NCBI RefSeq assembly: GCF_003610235.1
Contig: NZ_RAPR01000001.1
Coordinates: 124,001 to 188,000 of the forward strand
DNA length: 64,000 nt
Source of the DNA: Catellatospora citrea
GTDB taxonomy: Bacteria; Actinomycetota; Actinomycetes; Mycobacteriales; Micromonosporaceae
Reading direction: 5' to 3'
The notes under the pieces were generated by a model. The model saw nothing but the letters and a program-made list of their open reading frames with translations, was not told the DNA's origin and did no database searches. The translations under genes were made by a program, and so were the position numbers. Shown here in pieces: positions 47,237 to 56,148 of the stretch (position 1 is its first letter; the number at the start of each line of letters is the position of its first letter).

Positions 47237-47809
47237 TCACGTCCCGGTGGCCGGCCGCAACAGCCGGCGGCCGCATTCGAGCAGGTGGCTCCGACGCGAG
47301 CGGTCGTCGAGCGGGGCCATCGCCGGGTCGCGGCTGGCACCGGGCAAGCCGTTGATGAACATGGCCAGACCGATCCGGGTCTGGTCGTCCGGGTCCGGTC
47401 CGAGGAGCAGTGCGGCGGTGTCGTCCCACCACTGGCGCATGGAGGGCTGCTGGCTGAGCAGTTGCGTGAGGTAGGGGTCGTTCACCAGCACGGCGAAGCC
47501 GGCGCGCTCGTCCAGCGCGATCTCGATGAGCCCGCCGAGGACCTCGTCGACCTGCGCGGCGTGCGTGCGGTGGGCCTCGGCGCGGCGGGTGACGGCCGGC
47601 AGGGCGTCGAGCAGCGGCTTGAGGACGTCCAGGACGATCTCGTCCTTGGTCTTGTAGTGGTAGTACAGGCCGGCCTTGGTCACCCCGGACGCGTTGGCGA
47701 TGTCCTGCAGCGACGTGGCCTGGATCCCGTCGCGGAGGAACAGCCGCAGCGCGGCGGCGAGCAGCTGTTCGCGGCCGGCGCGGCGGCGCCGCGGCGGCAC
47801 GGTGTCCAT
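47237..47809 (-). CDS. TetR-family regulator of the adjacent MMPL exporter
   Basis: A 190-residue repressor. The N-terminal HTH reads GIQATSLQDIANASGVTKAGLYYHYKTKD in outline, with a TetR_C-type ligand domain. I choose ATG 47809, preceded by AGGAG; an in-frame ATG 13 codons upstream (47848) is also possible. It is divergent from an MMPL transporter across an inverted repeat, the usual autoregulated efflux arrangement. Confidence 0.88.
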   Translation of the reverse strand: MDTVPPRRRRAGREQLLAAALRLFLRDGIQATSLQDIANASGVTKAGLYYHYKTKDEIVLDVLKPLLDALPAVTRRAEAHRTHAAQVDEVLGGLIEIALDERAGFAVLVNDPYLTQLLSQQPSMRQWWDDTAALLLGPDPDDQTRIGLAMFINGLPGASRDPAMAPLDDRSRRSHLLECGRRLLRPATGT

Positions 47810-47918
47810 CGCGTTCGGTCTCCTCACGGTCGGCACCCAGCCGATCATCGTGGCCTTGAGCTGCGATTATGCGGTCCGAGTGGTCGATCGGCCACCAGAT
47901 GTGGTCTATACCTCTCGA

Positions 47919-47933
47919 CTAACCAAATGTTAG
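47919..47933. promoter_or_regulatory. Inverted repeat between TetR and MMPL genes
   Basis: CTAAC-CAAAT-GTTAG is a perfect 5-bp inverted repeat in the A+T-rich centre of the divergent promoter region and the likely TetR site. A weaker CCAC-CAGAT-GTGG lies just upstream with the same 5-bp spacer. Confidence 0.55.
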
Positions 47934-48025
47934 CCGGACGGCTTAGTTCGCTCCTACTGTTCCTGCTTGCGGGCCGCTACCCCCGTGGCTGTCCGCTCAC
48001 CCCCGAACGTGGCAAGGAACTGATC

Positions 48026-50308
48026 ATGGCAACCCTGCTGTACCGGCTGGGCCGGTTCTCCTTCCGCCGCCGCGGCCTGGTCACCGCGCTGTGGCTGGTG
48101 CTGCTCGCCGGTCTGGGCTTCGGCGCGGCGACGCTGTCCGGGCCGACCAGCAACGCGTTCAGCATCCCGGGCACGGAGTCCACGCAGGCCATCACCGTGC
48201 TGCGCGAGAAGATGGGCGTCGGCGCCGACGACGCGAGCGCGCAGGTGGTGTTCACCGCCGCCGGCGGCGCGAGGTTGACCGACCCCGACCAGCAGGCCGC
48301 GATCACCGACGCCGTGGCGGCGCTGCGGGCCGCGCCGCGGGTGGCCCAGGTCGGCGACCCGTTCCAGAGCCGGACCGTCTCCCCCGATCAGCGCACGGCG
48401 TTCGCGTCGGTGACCTACTCGGTGGCGCCCGGCGACCTGACCGACGCCGACCGGCAGGGGCTGTACGCCGCCGGCCGCACCGCGCAGGCCGCCGGTGTCG
48501 GCGTCGAGTTCGGCGGCACCGCCACCCAGCAGCAGTCCGAGGGTGGCGCGTCGGAGGGCATCGGCATCGCCGTGGCCGCGTTCATCCTGCTCATCACGTT
48601 CGGTTCGCTGGTCGCGGCGGGCCTGCCGCTGCTGACCGCGCTGCTGGGCGTCGGCTTCGGCATGGCCGGCATCCAGATCGCGACCGGGTTCTTCGACCTG
48701 TCGACGTCGACCTCCGCACTGGCGACCATGCTGGGCCTGGCCGTGGCCATCGACTATGCGCTGTTCGTCGTCTCGCGGTTCCGCCACGAACTGGCCGACG
48801 GCCACGACCCCGAACAGGCCGCCGGACGCGCCGCGGGCACCGCGGGGTCCGCGGTGGTGTTCGCGGGGCTCACCGTCATCATCGCGCTGGTCGCGCTCTC
48901 GGTCACCGGCATCCCGTTCCTCACCGCGATGGGCGTGGCCGCGGCGGGCACGGTGGCGGTCGCCGTGGCGATCACGCTGAGCCTGGTGCCGGCACTGCTC
49001 GGCTTCGCCGGACCCAGGATCCTGACCGCCGACAACCGCAAGGGCATCGGCCGGCACCGCTCGTCGGCCACGATGCCGATGGGCGGGCGGTGGGCCCGCG
49101 GCGTCCTGCGCCACCGTTTGCCCGCGCTGCTGCTGGCGCTGGGCGTGGCCGGTGTCATGGCCGTCCCGGCGCTCGACCTGAACCTCGCCCTGCCCGACGA
49201 CAGCACCGCCGCCGTCGACTCCACCCAGCGCAAGGCGTACGACCAGCTCAGCTCCGGCTTCGGCGCCGGGTTCAACGGCCCGCTGCTGCTGGTCGTGCAG
49301 GATTCACTCGGCGACGTCAGCACCGCCGCCGAGCAGGCGCAGCAGGCCGTCTCGCGCCTGCCCGACGTCGCCGTGGTCACCCCGCCGACGATCAACACCG
49401 CCCGTGACACGGCCATGCTGACCGTCATCCCGCGAAGCGGCCCCGGCACCCAGGCGACCAAGGACCTCGTCGCGGCGATCCGCGACCATGCCCCCGCGGT
49501 GGCCGCGTCCACCGGCGCGGATCTGTCCGTCACCGGTGCCACCGCGGTCAACATCGACGTGTCCGACAAGCTGACCGCAGCCCTCATCCCGTATCTGGCG
49601 ATCGTGGTCGGGCTGGCGTTCGTGCTGCTCATGCTGGTGTTCCGCAGCGTACTGGTGCCGCTGAAGGCCACCGTCGGATTCCTGATCAGCGTCGCGGCCG
49701 CGTTCGGCGCCCTGGTGGCGGTGTTCCAGTGGGGTTGGCTGGCCGACCTGTTCGGGATCGAGTCCACCGGACCGATCGTCAGCGTCATGCCGATCTTCCT
49801 GATCGGCGTGCTGTTCGGCCTCGCCATGGACTACGAGGTCTTCCTCGTCACCCGCACCCGCGAGGAGTACGTGCACGGCGCCACCCCCGACGAGGCGATC
49901 GTCACCGGCACCCGCCACGGCGCCCGCGTCGTCACCGCCGCCGCACTCATCATGATCTCGGTATTCGCCGGGTTCATCCTCACCGACGACACCATCGTCA
50001 AGTCGCTGGGCTTCGCCCTGGCCGTCGGTGTCGCCGTGGACGCGTTCCTGGTCCGCATGACCATCGTCCCGGCGGTCCTGTCGCTGCTGGGCAGGGCAGC
50101 CTGGTGGCTGCCCGGGTGGATCGACCGGATCCTGCCCGACGTCGACGTCGAAGGCGAACAGCTGACCCGCCGGTTGGCCGCCGAACGGCCCCCTGCCGCG
50201 GCCGCGCCACCCGAGCGGCAGACCGCTGCCGCACCGGCCGAGGCGCCTGCCGTCGCGGCTGCGCCGTACGCCGAGCCGGCAGTCGAACGCGAGTTGGTCG
50301 CGGTCTGA
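48026..50308 (+). CDS. MMPL-family RND-type transporter
   Basis: A 760-residue membrane exporter with two halves of six spans and large extracellular loops. The proton-relay Asp-Tyr pairs are visible in LAVAIDYALFVVSRFRHE and FGLAMDYEVFLVTRTREEY. The tail after the last span is Pro/Ala-rich. Family members export lipids, siderophores or drugs. RBS AAGGAA is 7 nt upstream of ATG 48026. Control by the divergent TetR protein is inferred. Confidence 0.93.
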   Translation: MATLLYRLGRFSFRRRGLVTALWLVLLAGLGFGAATLSGPTSNAFSIPGTESTQAITVLREKMGVGADDASAQVVFTAAGGARLTDPDQQAAITDAVAALRAAPRVAQVGDPFQSRTVSPDQRTAFASVTYSVAPGDLTDADRQGLYAAGRTAQAAGVGVEFGGTATQQQSEGGASEGIGIAVAAFILLITFGSLVAAGLPLLTALLGVGFGMAGIQIATGFFDLSTSTSALATMLGLAVAIDYALFVVSRFRHELADGHDPEQAAGRAAGTAGSAVVFAGLTVIIALVALSVTGIPFLTAMGVAAAGTVAVAVAITLSLVPALLGFAGPRILTADNRKGIGRHRSSATMPMGGRWARGVLRHRLPALLLALGVAGVMAVPALDLNLALPDDSTAAVDSTQRKAYDQLSSGFGAGFNGPLLLVVQDSLGDVSTAAEQAQQAVSRLPDVAVVTPPTINTARDTAMLTVIPRSGPGTQATKDLVAAIRDHAPAVAASTGADLSVTGATAVNIDVSDKLTAALIPYLAIVVGLAFVLLMLVFRSVLVPLKATVGFLISVAAAFGALVAVFQWGWLADLFGIESTGPIVSVMPIFLIGVLFGLAMDYEVFLVTRTREEYVHGATPDEAIVTGTRHGARVVTAAALIMISVFAGFILTDDTIVKSLGFALAVGVAVDAFLVRMTIVPAVLSLLGRAAWWLPGWIDRILPDVDVEGEQLTRRLAAERPPAAAAPPERQTAAAPAEAPAVAAAPYAEPAVERELVAV

Positions 50309-50321
50309 CACACGACGCCTC

Positions 50322-50356
50322 GCAGCCGTGGGGGTGGTGGGCACCCCACGAGCTGC
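50322..50356 (+). terminator. Hairpin terminator after MMPL gene
   Basis: GCAGC-CGTGGGG (50322-50333) pairs with CCCCACG-A-GCTGC (50344-50356) with one bulged base, 14 nt after the stop. Confidence 0.6.
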
Positions 50357-50438
50357 CCGTAGCCACGCTCCAATGTGGTCATGCCTGACGGTAGGGGCCA
50401 ACCGCATGACGGGCCGAGCGGGCTCGAGCGTACGCGCC

Positions 50439-50467
50439 TTGATTCGCGATCGTCGATCTGAGAATAT
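50439..50467 (+). promoter_or_regulatory. Candidate promoter of X-Pro peptidase gene
   Basis: TTGATT (50439-50444) and GAATAT (50462-50467) are 17 bp apart, upstream of a GGAAGGAAG ribosome site. Confidence 0.45.
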
Positions 50468-50529
50468 CGATCACCATCGCGCTATATCCGGCGCTCGGCT
50501 ACTGTCCAACACCCCTGGAAGGAAGCCAC

Positions 50530-52944
50530 ATGCGGTTCACCCACCGCGTAACGCTCGTGCTCGCACTGCTCTCAGCCGCGCTCCCGGTGTCGACCGCCGG
50601 TGCGAGCGCGGCGCCGACGGCCGCGCTCGCCCAGATCGAGGAGCGGGTCTACGTCGAGTCCGGCGTCGACTCCAACGGCGACGGCCGGCTCGACCGGATC
50701 GCCATCGACATCGCCCGGCCATCGACAGGCGGGCCGGTCCCCGTGGTGTTCGAGCAGAGTCCGTACCGCAACGGCCTGGCCAACGCCGCCAACCACGGCG
50801 TGAACGTGAGCGCCCTGCCGCAGGAGAACCTGTTCGGGTTGAGCCCGGGCGCATCGCCCACGGCCGGAGCGGGCGTCAGCGTCGCCCGGCCGGTGCCGGA
50901 CCTGCCTGACTGGTACGACGACTACTTCGTGCCCAAGGGATACGCGGTCGTGCTCGGCCACAGCCTCGGCACCGGCGCCTCCGACGGCTGCCCGACCAGT
51001 GGAGACATGCAGGAGACGCGGGCCACCACCGCGGTCGTCGACTGGCTCAACGGTCGTGCCCGCGGCTTCAACGCATCAGGCGCCCAGGTGACGGCTTCCT
51101 GGAGCACCGGCAACGTCGGCATGATCGGCGTCTCGTACAACGGCACGCTGCCGAACATGGCCGCCGCCACCGGCGTCGCCGGGCTCAGGGCGATCGTGCC
51201 GATCTCGGCGATCTCCAGCTGGTACGACTACTACCGGGCCAACGGGCTCGTCGTCGCCCCGGGCGGATACCAGGGCGAGGACGCCGACGTGCTGGCCCGT
51301 GCGGTGGTCGACCGGACCGACTGCACGAGCCGCATCAACCAGATCGAGACCGACCAGGACCGGGTGACCGGCGACTGGAAGCAGTTCTGGGCCGACCGGG
51401 ACTACGTCGGCAAGGCCGACAAGGTCACCGCGGGCGTGTTCGTCATCCACGGCCAGTCCGACTGGAACGTCAAGGGCCAGCACTACGCGCAGTGGTGGGA
51501 CGCGCTGCGGGCCAACAACGTGCCGCGCAAGATCTGGCTGCACAACGGCGGCCACGGCACGACCTCGCGCGCCGACTACAGGGCCACGGTCGAGCGCTGG
51601 TTCGAGTACTTCCTCAAGGGAATCGACAACGGCATCCTCACCGAACCCCGGGCCGAGGTGCAGTTCAAGGACGGCGCCTGGCGCCAGTACGCCGACTGGC
51701 CCAACCCCGGCGCCGCCGAGGCCGTGTTCAAGCTCGACGCGGCCTCGACCACCGCACCCGGCGGGCTGACCCTCGGCACGCCGACCGGCACCTCGGCCCA
51801 GTCGCTCACCGACAACGGGCGGACCAGCACGGCGACGACACTGGTCGCGAACCCGGACAGTACGAACGGCAGCCGGCTGGTCTACCGGACCGGCAACCTC
51901 GCCGCCGCGGTCACGCTGACCGGCTCGCCCCGCGTCTCGCTCCGGCTCGCCGTCACCAACCGCAACGACGCCAACGTCACCGCGCTGCTGGTCGACTACG
52001 GCGGCACGGGCACCAGCACCACCCCCGTGATCGTCACCCGCGGCTGGATCGACCCGCAGAACCGCAACAGCCGCGCCACCAGCGAGAAGGTCGTGCAGGG
52101 CACGGAGTACGCGCTGAACTTCACCATGCAGCCCAAGGACTACGTGTTCGCGGCCGGGCACCGGATCGGCCTCGTGGTGATCTCCACCGACTACGACTAC
52201 ACGCTGCGCCCGCCGGCTGGGGCCGTGCTGCGGCTCAACCCGGTCGGCAGCACCCTGACGATCGCGCAGACCGGCCTGGCCACCGGCAACGACTACGCGG
52301 TCTCGGTGTCGCCGACTGCGGGCGCGACCAACCCGGGCGGCACCCTGAGCGCGACGGTCAGCACAGCGGTGACCAGCGGTTCCGGGCAGAGCGTGGCGCT
52401 GTCGGCGGCCGGGCTGCCGGCGGGGGTGACCGCGTCGTTCAACCCGTCGACCGTGACGGCGGGCGGCAGCTCCGCGCTGACCCTGAGCACCACCGCATCG
52501 GTCGCGCCGGGCACGTACCCGATCACCGTCACCGGCACGGGCACCGGCGCCACCCGCACCGCGGTGTACGCGCTCACCGTCAACGGGACCGGCGGCTGCC
52601 GGGCCACCAACCCGGTCGATGTGGCGATCCCCGACGCCGGGGCCGCGGTGGAGAGCACGATCGCCGTCAGCGGCTGCCCGGGCACGGCCTCGCCGACGTC
52701 GACGGCGGAGGTGCACATCGTCCACCCGTACCGCGGTGATCTCGTCGTCAGCCTGGTCGCGCCGGACGGGTCGAGCTACTCGCTGAGCAATCGCTCCGGC
52801 GGCAGCGCCGACGACATCCACCAGACCTTCACCGTGAACCTGTCCGGCGAGACCGCCAACGGCACGTGGCGGCTGCGCGTCCAGGACGCCGCGGCCGCCG
52901 ACGTCGGCCGGATCGACACCTGGACGCTGACCCTCGGCACATAG
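50530..52944 (+). CDS. Secreted X-Pro dipeptidyl-peptidase (S15) with P-domain
   Basis: An 804-residue exported serine peptidase with signal peptide to about ASAAP. The S15/CocE catalytic triad is Ser202 (GVSYNG), Asp311 (HGQSDWN) and His342 (GGHGTT). The PepX_C jelly roll follows (residues 390-590). An Ig-like segment (TLSATVSTAV) and a C-terminal proprotein-convertase P-domain (VDVAIPDAGAAVESTI ... WTLTLGT) end it. It would release X-Pro dipeptides outside the cell. Only this P-domain addition is unusual; the P-domain may aid folding or surface contact. Confidence 0.9.
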   Translation: MRFTHRVTLVLALLSAALPVSTAGASAAPTAALAQIEERVYVESGVDSNGDGRLDRIAIDIARPSTGGPVPVVFEQSPYRNGLANAANHGVNVSALPQENLFGLSPGASPTAGAGVSVARPVPDLPDWYDDYFVPKGYAVVLGHSLGTGASDGCPTSGDMQETRATTAVVDWLNGRARGFNASGAQVTASWSTGNVGMIGVSYNGTLPNMAAATGVAGLRAIVPISAISSWYDYYRANGLVVAPGGYQGEDADVLARAVVDRTDCTSRINQIETDQDRVTGDWKQFWADRDYVGKADKVTAGVFVIHGQSDWNVKGQHYAQWWDALRANNVPRKIWLHNGGHGTTSRADYRATVERWFEYFLKGIDNGILTEPRAEVQFKDGAWRQYADWPNPGAAEAVFKLDAASTTAPGGLTLGTPTGTSAQSLTDNGRTSTATTLVANPDSTNGSRLVYRTGNLAAAVTLTGSPRVSLRLAVTNRNDANVTALLVDYGGTGTSTTPVIVTRGWIDPQNRNSRATSEKVVQGTEYALNFTMQPKDYVFAAGHRIGLVVISTDYDYTLRPPAGAVLRLNPVGSTLTIAQTGLATGNDYAVSVSPTAGATNPGGTLSATVSTAVTSGSGQSVALSAAGLPAGVTASFNPSTVTAGGSSALTLSTTASVAPGTYPITVTGTGTGATRTAVYALTVNGTGGCRATNPVDVAIPDAGAAVESTIAVSGCPGTASPTSTAEVHIVHPYRGDLVVSLVAPDGSSYSLSNRSGGSADDIHQTFTVNLSGETANGTWRLRVQDAAAADVGRIDTWTLTLGT

Positions 52945-52956
52945 GCGCGCATGCGC

Positions 52957-52996
52957 GACTCCGTGCTGACCGTCCGACGGCGGTCAGCACGGAGTC
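52957..52996 (+). terminator. Hairpin terminator after X-Pro peptidase
   Basis: A perfect 16-bp stem (52957-52972 with 52981-52996) and 8-nt loop. Confidence 0.85.
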
Positions 52997-53073
52997 CGAC
53001 TTATGCCGCAAAAAGGATGTTCGGCACCGGAAACGACGCTAGGCTGCGGGTTGTCGATCAACGAGGGGACGAC

Positions 53074-53475
53074 ATGGGCGCGACACGACGAACACTGCTG
53101 ACCTGTGCAGGGGCAGCAGCAGCAGGGGGTCTGGCAGGTGCTCACGGCGCGACCGCCGCACCTGGTTCCGCCACGCCTGCGGCTGATCCCATCGCACTCG
53201 GGCCGGCCACCGAGATCCCGGTCGGCGGAGGCAAGGTCTACAGCGCCGCGATGGTCGTCGTCACCCAACCCGCAGCGGGCGAGTTCAAGGCGTTCACGTC
53301 AACCTGCACGCACTGGGGCTGCCAGGTCAGCGCCGTGGAGGACGACCAGATCATCTGCCGCTGTCACGGCAGTCGCTTCTCCGCGACCGACGGCTCGGTC
53401 GTACTGGGCCCCGCCACGCTACCTCTCGGCCCGGTGGCCGTCACCGTCGAGGACGGCCAGCTAACCCTCGGCTGA
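53074..53475 (+). CDS. Tat-exported Rieske [2Fe-2S] protein
   Basis: A 133-residue protein. A twin-arginine leader (TRRTLL) precedes a Rieske domain. Cluster ligands are Cys78/His80 (CTHWGC) and Cys95/His98 (CRCHGS), with disulfide partners Cys83 and Cys97. Stand-alone small Rieske proteins of this kind are common in actinobacteria and probably transfer electrons outside the membrane; the partner is unknown. RBS AGGGGACGAC precedes the ATG. Confidence 0.92.
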   Translation: MGATRRTLLTCAGAAAAGGLAGAHGATAAPGSATPAADPIALGPATEIPVGGGKVYSAAMVVVTQPAAGEFKAFTSTCTHWGCQVSAVEDDQIICRCHGSRFSATDGSVVLGPATLPLGPVAVTVEDGQLTLG

Positions 53476-53498
53476 GCACACGGCCCACGGCGAAAGAA

Positions 53499-53535
53499 GG
53501 GGTCGAAGGGCGGCCAGCCGCCGCCCTTCGACCCC
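53499..53535. terminator. Hairpin terminator between convergent genes
   Basis: A perfect 16-bp stem (53499-53514 with 53520-53535), 5-nt loop, preceded by a short A-rich run. Confidence 0.85.
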
Positions 53536-53546
53536 GATGAATCCAC

Positions 53547-54242
53547 TCACGGCACCGCGTCGTAGGGGGGCGGTGGCGGACCGGTCAGCACGGTGAACGG
53601 CCCGTTGTCGATGATGGGGTACGCGGATTCGCCTGCCTCCAGGCAGTCGGCGCTCAGGCCCGGGGCCGGCCCGCGGCCGGTGCAGACCCTCTCGTTCATG
53701 GTCACGTAGAGGGTGCTGGTGTGCGTGCCGGGGCGAAGCGGACGGAAGACCGGAGACACGGGTACGACGAAGGGCAGCCCGCGGGTTTCCGGAGGCAGCA
53801 CGTCACCGGGAATCGTCCCGGACTGCAGGATCTCCGGGCCTGCCATGATGGACCGCTCGTGGGCGGTCCCGGCGTCGATCACATAGCGGGCGCTCTTGAA
53901 GTTGGCGAGGAACGCCGCCTGTTCGGTCTCCGACGCCGTGATCCAGGGCGGGACCGCCCGGACCCACTTCTCCCCGGGCAGCGCCGTGCGACAACCGGGC
54001 CCCCCGGGAGGGTCGGGGATGTCGTCGGTCGCGGGCGCAGGAGGGCCGATGATCCGCTCTCGCACGTCGTAGCGCTGGTTCAGATCCCTCCATTGCTCGC
54101 TGCCTCCGAGGAAGATGGGGCTGATGCACTGGCGGTCTCGGGGCGGCCCCGCCTCCGCGATGCCGGTCATCAGACCCAGGCTCAAGCCCAGCGTCGTCAG
54201 GATCGCCGCCGCTCTTGCGGAGCGCAAGACAGCAGTGGTCAT
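53547..54242 (-). CDS. Secreted protein of unknown function
   Basis: A 231-residue exported protein with signal peptide ending IAEAGP. It has many Pro residues (PPAPATDDIPDPPGG) and four Cys, but no recognised domain. The ending FTVLTGPPPPPYDAVP is a proline tail. ATG 54242 has a GGGGG run upstream. Confidence 0.7.
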   Translation of the reverse strand: MTTAVLRSARAAAILTTLGLSLGLMTGIAEAGPPRDRQCISPIFLGGSEQWRDLNQRYDVRERIIGPPAPATDDIPDPPGGPGCRTALPGEKWVRAVPPWITASETEQAAFLANFKSARYVIDAGTAHERSIMAGPEILQSGTIPGDVLPPETRGLPFVVPVSPVFRPLRPGTHTSTLYVTMNERVCTGRGPAPGLSADCLEAGESAYPIIDNGPFTVLTGPPPPPYDAVP

Positions 54243-54548
54243 GGTGTGAACCCCCGTAGCTCGTACGCTGTCCTCGTACGTGGTGGAGCCAGTCCCCCTG
54301 GCCCGGTGCGAAGCGTAAGAGAGTGGTAGCGGCGTCGGTCGCCCGACACGCCGACTTTTGCACCGGATTCAACACGTCTTCCCAGGTCAGCAGCACTCAG
54401 GCACCAAGATTTCACTCGCTGCGGTCGATGGATACCGGCACTGGTCGTGGTCCGTGCCCGCGGCGTGCCGACCGCCCCTGGTGATGAGTTGTCGCGCCCG
54501 CACCCGTCATAACTACGCAAGGACATGACGACGCGGAAGGATCACGTG
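54243..54548. other. Divergent intergenic region with candidate sigma-gene promoter
   Basis: A 306-bp gap. TTGTCG at 54489-54494 and TAACTA at 54510-54515 (15-bp spacer) may be the promoter of the sigma-factor gene, giving a transcript start near 54522. Nothing else is recognised. Confidence 0.35.
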
Positions 54549-55544
54549 ATGAGTGCGGATACACGGCAGGAGCAGCCAGTGAGCGACCTGAGCCAGATCG
54601 ACGAGTCGGCCTTCACCGGGCTGGCGGAACGGCACCGGCGGGAACTTCACGTGCACTGCTACCGGATGCTCGGCTCGTTCGAGGACGCCGAGGACACCGT
54701 GCAGGAGACGTTCCTGCGTGCCTGGCGGCGGCGGGAGACCTACCAGGGGCGGTCGACGTTCCGGGCCTGGCTGTACCGCATCGCCACCAACGCCTGCCTG
54801 GACCTGCTCGCCAAAAGCCGCCCGGAGCCCGCGACCGGGGGCGAGGTGCTGTGGCTGCAGCCCTACCCGGACCGGCTGCTCGACGAACTGCCCGCGAGCG
54901 ACACGGACGACCCGGAGACCGCCGCCGTCGCGCGAGAGACGATCGAGCTGGCGTACCTGGTCGCCGTCCAGCACCTCGCGCCGCGCCCCCGGGCCGTGCT
55001 GATCCTGCGCGACGTGGTCGGCTGGCCGGCCAAAGACGTCGCGGAACTCCTCGGCGACTCCGTCAACTCCGTGAACAGCGCGCTGCAGCGAGCCCGCGCC
55101 GGCCTGCGGGAGCACCTGCCCGCCGAGCGGCAGGACTGGACCGGGGGCGAGGAGGACCCCGGGACACGCGAGCTGGTGCGCCGCTACGCCGACGCCTGCG
55201 TGGCCACGGACATCGCCGCGATCACCGCACTGCTACGCGACGACGTCCGCTGCTCGATGCCGCCCACCCCGGGCCTGCACGTCGGCCGCGACACGGTGGT
55301 CAACGACTGGATCGAGAGCGGCTTCGAGGGCATGCAGCACCTGCGCGCCGTCCTCACCTCCGTGAACCGGCAGCCCGCGGTCGCCGTCTACCACCGGCGG
55401 GAGCAGGAGGGCGCATACCTGCCGCTGACGATCGACGTCCTGCGCGTCGCCGGCGGGGCGATCACCGAGATCGTCACGTTCCACGACGACCGGTTCCCGG
55501 GGCTCGGGCTGCCGGAAAGCCTGCCCGCGGACCGCATCGCATAG
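54549..55544 (+). CDS. ECF sigma factor with SnoaL-like C-terminal domain
   Basis: A 331-residue sigma factor. Region 2 (HVHCYRMLGSFEDAEDTVQE) and region 4 (LILRDVVGWPAKDVAELLGD) are complete. The C-terminal 130 residues (RYADACVATDIAAITALLRD, VYHRREQEGAYLPLTIDVL) form a SnoaL-like domain, as in the SigG/TIGR02960 group. Such fused domains replace an anti-sigma factor. ATG 54549 follows GGAAGG; ATG 54525 and GTG 54579 are alternatives. It is probably co-transcribed with the small membrane protein after it. Confidence 0.88.
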   Translation: MSADTRQEQPVSDLSQIDESAFTGLAERHRRELHVHCYRMLGSFEDAEDTVQETFLRAWRRRETYQGRSTFRAWLYRIATNACLDLLAKSRPEPATGGEVLWLQPYPDRLLDELPASDTDDPETAAVARETIELAYLVAVQHLAPRPRAVLILRDVVGWPAKDVAELLGDSVNSVNSALQRARAGLREHLPAERQDWTGGEEDPGTRELVRRYADACVATDIAAITALLRDDVRCSMPPTPGLHVGRDTVVNDWIESGFEGMQHLRAVLTSVNRQPAVAVYHRREQEGAYLPLTIDVLRVAGGAITEIVTFHDDRFPGLGLPESLPADRIA

Positions 55545-55595
55545 TCCGATGTGGACCTACGCCACACGCCAGTCGTCGAATGTGGGAGGAACGGC

Positions 55596-56030
55596 ATGAA
55601 CAGCATGAACGACATCGGGGTCGGGGTCGGCCACGCACACGGACTCCGGCGGCTCGCCGGCGCCGGCTTGCTCGCCACGCTCGCAGCGGTCGTCGCCACG
55701 ACTCTCGCCGCCGCGCTCGCCCGGGCCGTCGGCGTCGACTTCGAGGTTCCTGACGGTGGCGAGACGATCCCGTTGGCCGGGTTCGCAGTGGTGACCGCCT
55801 TCTTCTCGGTAGTGGGAGTCGTCATCGCGGCCGCTTTTCGTCGCTGGAGCAATCACCCCGCAAAGCGGTTCGTATCGACGACGGTCTCGCTGACCGCGAT
55901 CTCGTTGGTACCGCCTCTCCTCGTGGGGGCGGACGGCGCCACCACCGCCGCCCTCGTCGTGCTCCACCTCGTCCCGGCGACGTTGATGATTCCCGCCCTG
56001 GCCCGGACACTGCGCACCCGGATCGGTTGA
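55596..56030 (+). CDS. Four-span membrane protein, DUF6069-like
   Basis: A 144-residue membrane protein with four hydrophobic segments (AGAGLLATLAAVVATTLAAA; FAVVTAFFSVVGVVIAAAF; SLTAISLVPPLL; AALVVLHLVPATLMIPALA). The length and pattern fit the DUF6069 family, which often follows this kind of sigma factor. RBS GGAGGAA before ATG 55596. Function unknown. Confidence 0.72.
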   Translation: MNSMNDIGVGVGHAHGLRRLAGAGLLATLAAVVATTLAAALARAVGVDFEVPDGGETIPLAGFAVVTAFFSVVGVVIAAAFRRWSNHPAKRFVSTTVSLTAISLVPPLLVGADGATTAALVVLHLVPATLMIPALARTLRTRIG

Positions 56031-56148
56031 CGCACGTGTGCCCGTGGCGAACAGCCGGCCGGAGGTTCCACCGATGCCAGTGGGGAACCTCCGGCGGCAG
56101 GGCGTCCGTGCACGACCTGGCTGCGGGCGTCGCGAACGTCCTCGGTGG

